8,296 nucleotides of DNA from Cellvibrio sp. (lineage in GTDB: Bacteria > Pseudomonadota > Gammaproteobacteria > Pseudomonadales > Cellvibrionaceae), in contig DQHS01000217.1 of NCBI GenBank assembly GCA_003524365.1, positions 1 through 8,296 of the forward strand, written 5' to 3'. The translations under genes and the position numbers were made by a program. This document shows, piece after piece, positions 5,800-8,296 of this stretch. Position 1 is the stretch's first letter, and each line of letters begins with the position of its first letter. Below the pieces are notes generated by a model. That model had not been told where the DNA came from. It ran no database searches and saw only the letters and a program-made list of their open reading frames with translations.

Positions 5800-6309
5800 A
5801 TGAGTGATGTTATTTTTTATCTTTTCGGTGCTATTTTTATTGGCATTGGCGCAACGATAATTATGGATCTGTGGGCAATTTTTCTGCGCAAGGGATTCAA
5901 CATCAGTTCACTGAGCTTTTGCCTTGTTGGCCGTTGGTTCAGTTATATGCAGGACGGCATTTTCCGGCACGACAAAATTAGCTCAGCGGAAAAAAGACCG
6001 GCGGAATGCGCAATTGGTTGGACTGCCCATTATCTTATCGGCATTGCCTATGCTTTTTTATTGGTCATTCCCGCATCAGGAGCTTGGCTTGTGTCGCCTT
6101 CGCTTTTGCCAGCGTTGATCCTTGGCGTAGCGACAGTGGTTTTTCCCTTTTTTATGATGCAACCCGCGTTTGGCTTTGGTATCGCAGGTGCAAAGACACC
6201 TAACCCGGTACAGGCCAGGGTAAAGAGCGTGATGAACCATGCAGTATTTGGGGCGGGTCTGTATCTGTCTGCGATAGTATTTAATTATGCGATGCGTGGA
6301 ATTGGCTAA
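5800..6309 (+). CDS. DUF2938-like multi-pass membrane protein
   Basis: This 169-residue membrane protein has four probable helices, at about residues 5-28, 75-93, 100-121 and 145-163. Conserved-looking segments are GRWFSYMQDGIFRHD (45-59), GWTAHYLIG (73-81), MQPAFGFGIAGAKTPNP (120-136) and NHAVFGAGLY (146-155). These fit DUF2938, a family with no established function. The His, Asp and Gly residues in or near the helices hint at a binding or transport role, but nothing here proves it. I chose ATG 5800 because GGCGGGAGA (5786-5794) lies just upstream. A TTG start at 5779 would overlap the previous gene and lacks a good ribosome site. It is followed 41 bases later by a LysR-type regulator gene. 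Confidence 0.85.
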   Translation: MSDVIFYLFGAIFIGIGATIIMDLWAIFLRKGFNISSLSFCLVGRWFSYMQDGIFRHDKISSAEKRPAECAIGWTAHYLIGIAYAFLLVIPASGAWLVSPSLLPALILGVATVVFPFFMMQPAFGFGIAGAKTPNPVQARVKSVMNHAVFGAGLYLSAIVFNYAMRGIG

Positions 6310-6350
6310 TTATTGTTTGCGTATTGAACAAGCGAGGTTGAAGCAGGGCG

Positions 6351-7229
6351 ATGGAAATCTATCAATTAAAAACATTTGTGACCATCGCCCGAGAGGGCAG
6401 CATAACCCGTGCTTCGGAATTATTATTTCTGAGCCAACCTGCTGTTAGTGCGCATATAAAAACGATTGAAGATGAGATTGGCTTTTTATTATTCGAGCGC
6501 ACACCACGCGGGATGAGCCTGACAGACAAGGGTGCAAGCTTGTTGATTAAAGCGGAACAGTTGCTGGCACTTCATCGTGAGTTAATACACGAAGCTCGGC
6601 AATTGAAGGGGAAAGCCGGAGGTAAAATTCGCCTGGGTTCAAATCGCACCCCCAGTGCACTGTTACTGGGAAAGCTCCTCACCCGCCTTGCCGAGAACTT
6701 TCCTGATATTGATGTGCAGCTGGAATATGGCAGCTCCGCCGAAATAGAAGCAGCCATCCGTAATGGCGCGCTGGATGGTGGGTTCTTCGCTGACTCTGGC
6801 GGAGACTCCGCAGAATTGATGAAATTGGTTGTCGATAAATTTGGTGTGTATTTGGCTTCACCACTGGGATGGGCAAATCCCAAAGATAATATTGATTGGC
6901 AGAAGCTGGCATCCATGCCTTGGATATGTCCCGCAACAAATAGTTGTTGCGGGCAGGTCGCAGAGCATTTATTCGAACGCGAGGGGTTTCGCCCACACAA
7001 ACAAATTAGTGTTGATCACGAAAAAGTAACGCGCACATTAATTGCCGGAGGGGTTGGTTTGGGGTTTTTACATGCGGATACAGCGGAGGATGCACAGTCG
7101 AAAGGAGAGTTGGTACTGCTGGGGGAAGTTCAGCAAGAAGTTAATGTGTTTTTTGGTGTGTTACTCGACCGTGAACAAGAGCCATTAATCAATTCGGTGT
7201 TAAGTGTGGTGCGGGAGATAATTCAATAA
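6351..7229 (+). CDS. LysR-type transcriptional regulator
   Basis: This 292-residue protein has the standard LysR layout. An N-terminal winged HTH (about residues 1-60) contains the signature IAREGSITRASELLFLSQPAVSAHIKTIE segment. A linker helix follows, and then a periplasmic-binding-protein-like effector domain from about residue 92 (KIRLGSNRTPSALLL). The effector domain has an unusual cysteine cluster in WICPATNSCCGQVAEHLF, namely Cys193, Cys199 and Cys200. That could bind metal or respond to oxidants, but this is only a suggestion. The gene is the last of the trio with the two membrane proteins, 41 bases after the DUF2938-like gene and on the same strand. LysR proteins more often lie divergent from their targets, so its target is uncertain. 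CAGGG just before the ATG is close, and the AGCGAGG further upstream is an alternative ribosome site. Confidence 0.95.
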   Translation: MEIYQLKTFVTIAREGSITRASELLFLSQPAVSAHIKTIEDEIGFLLFERTPRGMSLTDKGASLLIKAEQLLALHRELIHEARQLKGKAGGKIRLGSNRTPSALLLGKLLTRLAENFPDIDVQLEYGSSAEIEAAIRNGALDGGFFADSGGDSAELMKLVVDKFGVYLASPLGWANPKDNIDWQKLASMPWICPATNSCCGQVAEHLFEREGFRPHKQISVDHEKVTRTLIAGGVGLGFLHADTAEDAQSKGELVLLGEVQQEVNVFFGVLLDREQEPLINSVLSVVREIIQ

Positions 7230-7241
7230 GCGACTGCGACT

Positions 7242-7268
7242 ATACCCGCGAACGCGGGTATCCATTTT
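7242..7268 (+). terminator. Hairpin between converging genes, probable weak terminator
   Basis: ATACCCGCG (7242-7250) is exactly complementary to CGCGGGTAT (7253-7261), giving eight or nine stem pairs around a tiny loop. CCATTTT follows, so the T run is short and offset. It begins 12 bases after the LysR stop codon. On the minus strand no T run follows, so it would not serve the urtE transcript. A second, weaker hairpin, TTCATC-GGA-GATGAA (7277-7291), lies between this one and the urtE stop. Confidence 0.55.
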
Positions 7269-7302
7269 GCGCCTGCTTCATCGGAGATGAAAAGGTAAAT
7301 GA

Positions 7303-7998
7303 TTAAACGCTCAAATACCGCTGCACCAAATCATCTTTCAGCTCAGCAATCGGCCCTGTAGCCACTACGCTACCTTTTTCCATAATAAAAAAATCATCAG
7401 CGACACGGCGGGCGAACGGCAGTTTTTGTTCGACCAGCAATACGGTTAAACCCAGTTCGCGATTGAGCTTGCGGATCACATCGCCGATATCGCGCACCAC
7501 GTTAGGTTGAATACCTTCGGTGGGTTCGTCGAGGATTAATAATTTTGGATCTAATACCAGCGCGCGACCAATCGCTAGTTGCTGCTGTTGGCCGCCGGAC
7601 AAATCGCCGCCGCGTCTGTGTTTCATTTCTTTCAGCACGGGGAACAATTCGTAAATCAAACCGGGAATAAAGCGCGATTTATCTTTGCGCGCACCGAGCG
7701 ATATTTTTAAATTCTCTTCCACAGTTAACAGCGGAAATATCTCGCGGCCTTGGGGCACAAAGCCGATACCGCCACGTGCACGGCTCTCAGTAGAAAGCTT
7801 ATTGATGTCGTAGCCATTCAATTGAATTGAGCCATCGCGCACGGGCAATAAACCGGTAATGCATTTAAGCAGGGTGGTTTTGCCTACGCCATTGCGGCCG
7901 ATTAAACAGCCGCAAGTCCCTTGTTTTATATTCAGGGAGAGATCCCACAGAATATGACTTTGGCCATAATATTGATTGATGTTTTTAATATTCAGCAT
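7303..7998 (-). CDS. urtE: Urea ABC transporter, ATP-binding subunit UrtE
   Basis: This 231-residue ATPase is one of two nucleotide-binding subunits of the high-affinity urea importer UrtABCDE, and belongs to the LivF-like branch. Walker A is GRNGVGKT (34-41), the Q loop is VPQGREIFP (81-89), the signature is LSGGQQQQ (133-140), and Walker B is LLILDEP (153-159). VEQKLPFA (189-196) replaces the usual H-loop histidine with Gln191, which is also normal in LivF-type proteins. GREIFPLLTVEENL and the N-terminal QYYGQSHILWDLSL favour UrtE over a general amino-acid transporter subunit. The start at 7998 has CGGAGA (8013-8008) nine bases upstream and lies 17 bases after the urtD stop. It appears to be the last gene of the operon, since the next gene converges. 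Urea as substrate is inferred from the sequence type. Confidence 0.92.
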   Translation of the reverse strand: MLNIKNINQYYGQSHILWDLSLNIKQGTCGCLIGRNGVGKTTLLKCITGLLPVRDGSIQLNGYDINKLSTESRARGGIGFVPQGREIFPLLTVEENLKISLGARKDKSRFIPGLIYELFPVLKEMKHRRGGDLSGGQQQQLAIGRALVLDPKLLILDEPTEGIQPNVVRDIGDVIRKLNRELGLTVLLVEQKLPFARRVADDFFIMEKGSVVATGPIAELKDDLVQRYLSV

Positions 7999-8015
7999 AA
8001 TTATTTATCTCCGTC

Positions 8016-8296
8016 CTATTCACCAAGGTACACTTCAATCACTTTTGGATCATTTTGTACCTGATCCATAGTGCCTTCGGTGAGCACTGAGCCTTGATGC
8101 AATACTGTTACCTTGCGCGCAATTGAACGAACAAATTTCATATCGTGTTCCACCACAATCACTGAGTGATCGCCAGCGAGTGATAATAACAATTCGGCGG
8201 TTTTTTCAGTCTCTTCACCGGTCATACCGGCGACGGGTTCGTCGACTAGCAATACGCGCGGGTTTTGCATTAGCAGCATGCCAATTTCCAGCCACT
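8016..8296 (-). CDS. urtD: Urea ABC transporter, ATP-binding subunit UrtD (C-terminal part only)
   Basis: This is the C-terminal end of the second ATPase of the urea importer; the start lies beyond the right edge of the window. The visible frame runs WLEIGMLLMQNPRVLLVDEP, so the internal ATG at 8279 is not the start. Walker B with the catalytic Glu is VLLVDEP, followed by VAGMTGEE as D-loop region, and the H-loop histidine is in VVEHDMKFVR. The end, GSVLTEGTMDQVQNDPKVIEVYLGE, is the usual LivG/UrtD tail. Walker A and the signature motif are off the window. The stop TAG is 17 bases before the urtE start, so the two genes are clearly in one operon. Confidence 0.93.
   Translation of the reverse strand, partial: WLEIGMLLMQNPRVLLVDEPVAGMTGEETEKTAELLLSLAGDHSVIVVEHDMKFVRSIARKVTVLHQGSVLTEGTMDQVQNDPKVIEVYLGE

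Noticed and set aside
6572..7000. Minus-strand frame of 142 codons opposite the LysR gene
   Set aside because: It overlaps the LysR effector domain on the other strand; its proline-, serine- and arginine-rich translation is typical of a shadow.
1..8296. CRISPR array, insertion sequence, phage or defence genes
   Set aside because: There are no regularly spaced repeats, no transposase or integrase frame and no defence-type domain; all large frames belong to metabolic, transport or regulatory families.

Overview
The window looks like chromosomal DNA of a gammaproteobacterium, most likely a plant-polysaccharide degrader of the Cellvibrionaceae (Cellvibrio/Saccharophagus type). The evidence is the tmRNA tag ANDDNYGAQLAA, which I recall from that group, a cytoplasmic GH43 pentosidase next to a GPH-family sugar symporter, and moderate G+C. 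The assignment rests on recognition, not on a search.

Layout from left to right. Positions 1-376 (minus) hold the tmRNA gene ssrA, whose extreme 3' end lies outside the window. Positions 449-3014 (minus) hold a two-gene sugar unit: a GPH/MelB-type cation symporter, then a GH43 glycosidase without a signal peptide. Together they should import short pentose-containing oligosaccharides and cleave them in the cytoplasm. Their upstream region (3015-3219) carries three near-identical 11-bp motifs and several inverted repeats. One of these repeats also reads as a terminator for the next gene. Positions 3220-4185 (minus) encode a homocysteine S-methyltransferase-family enzyme. It diverges from a GlxA-type regulator at 4324-5370 (plus) that has a DJ-1/PfpI domain fused to an AraC-type HTH.

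Positions 5555-7229 (plus) hold three closely spaced genes: a 75-residue DUF2798-like membrane protein starting with GTG, a DUF2938-like membrane protein, and a LysR-type regulator. A hairpin at 7242-7261 closes this group. Positions 7303-8296 (minus) carry the distal end of a urea ABC transporter operon, with urtE complete and urtD cut by the right edge. The rest of that operon would lie to the right.

No CRISPR array, insertion sequence, phage gene, tRNA or recognisable riboswitch is visible. Every large ORF fits a known family, and I see no convincing case for a wholly new system. The best leads are the repeated motif before the sugar operon, the divergent methyltransferase/regulator pair, the cysteine-rich sensor region of the LysR protein, and the uncharacterised membrane pair beside it.
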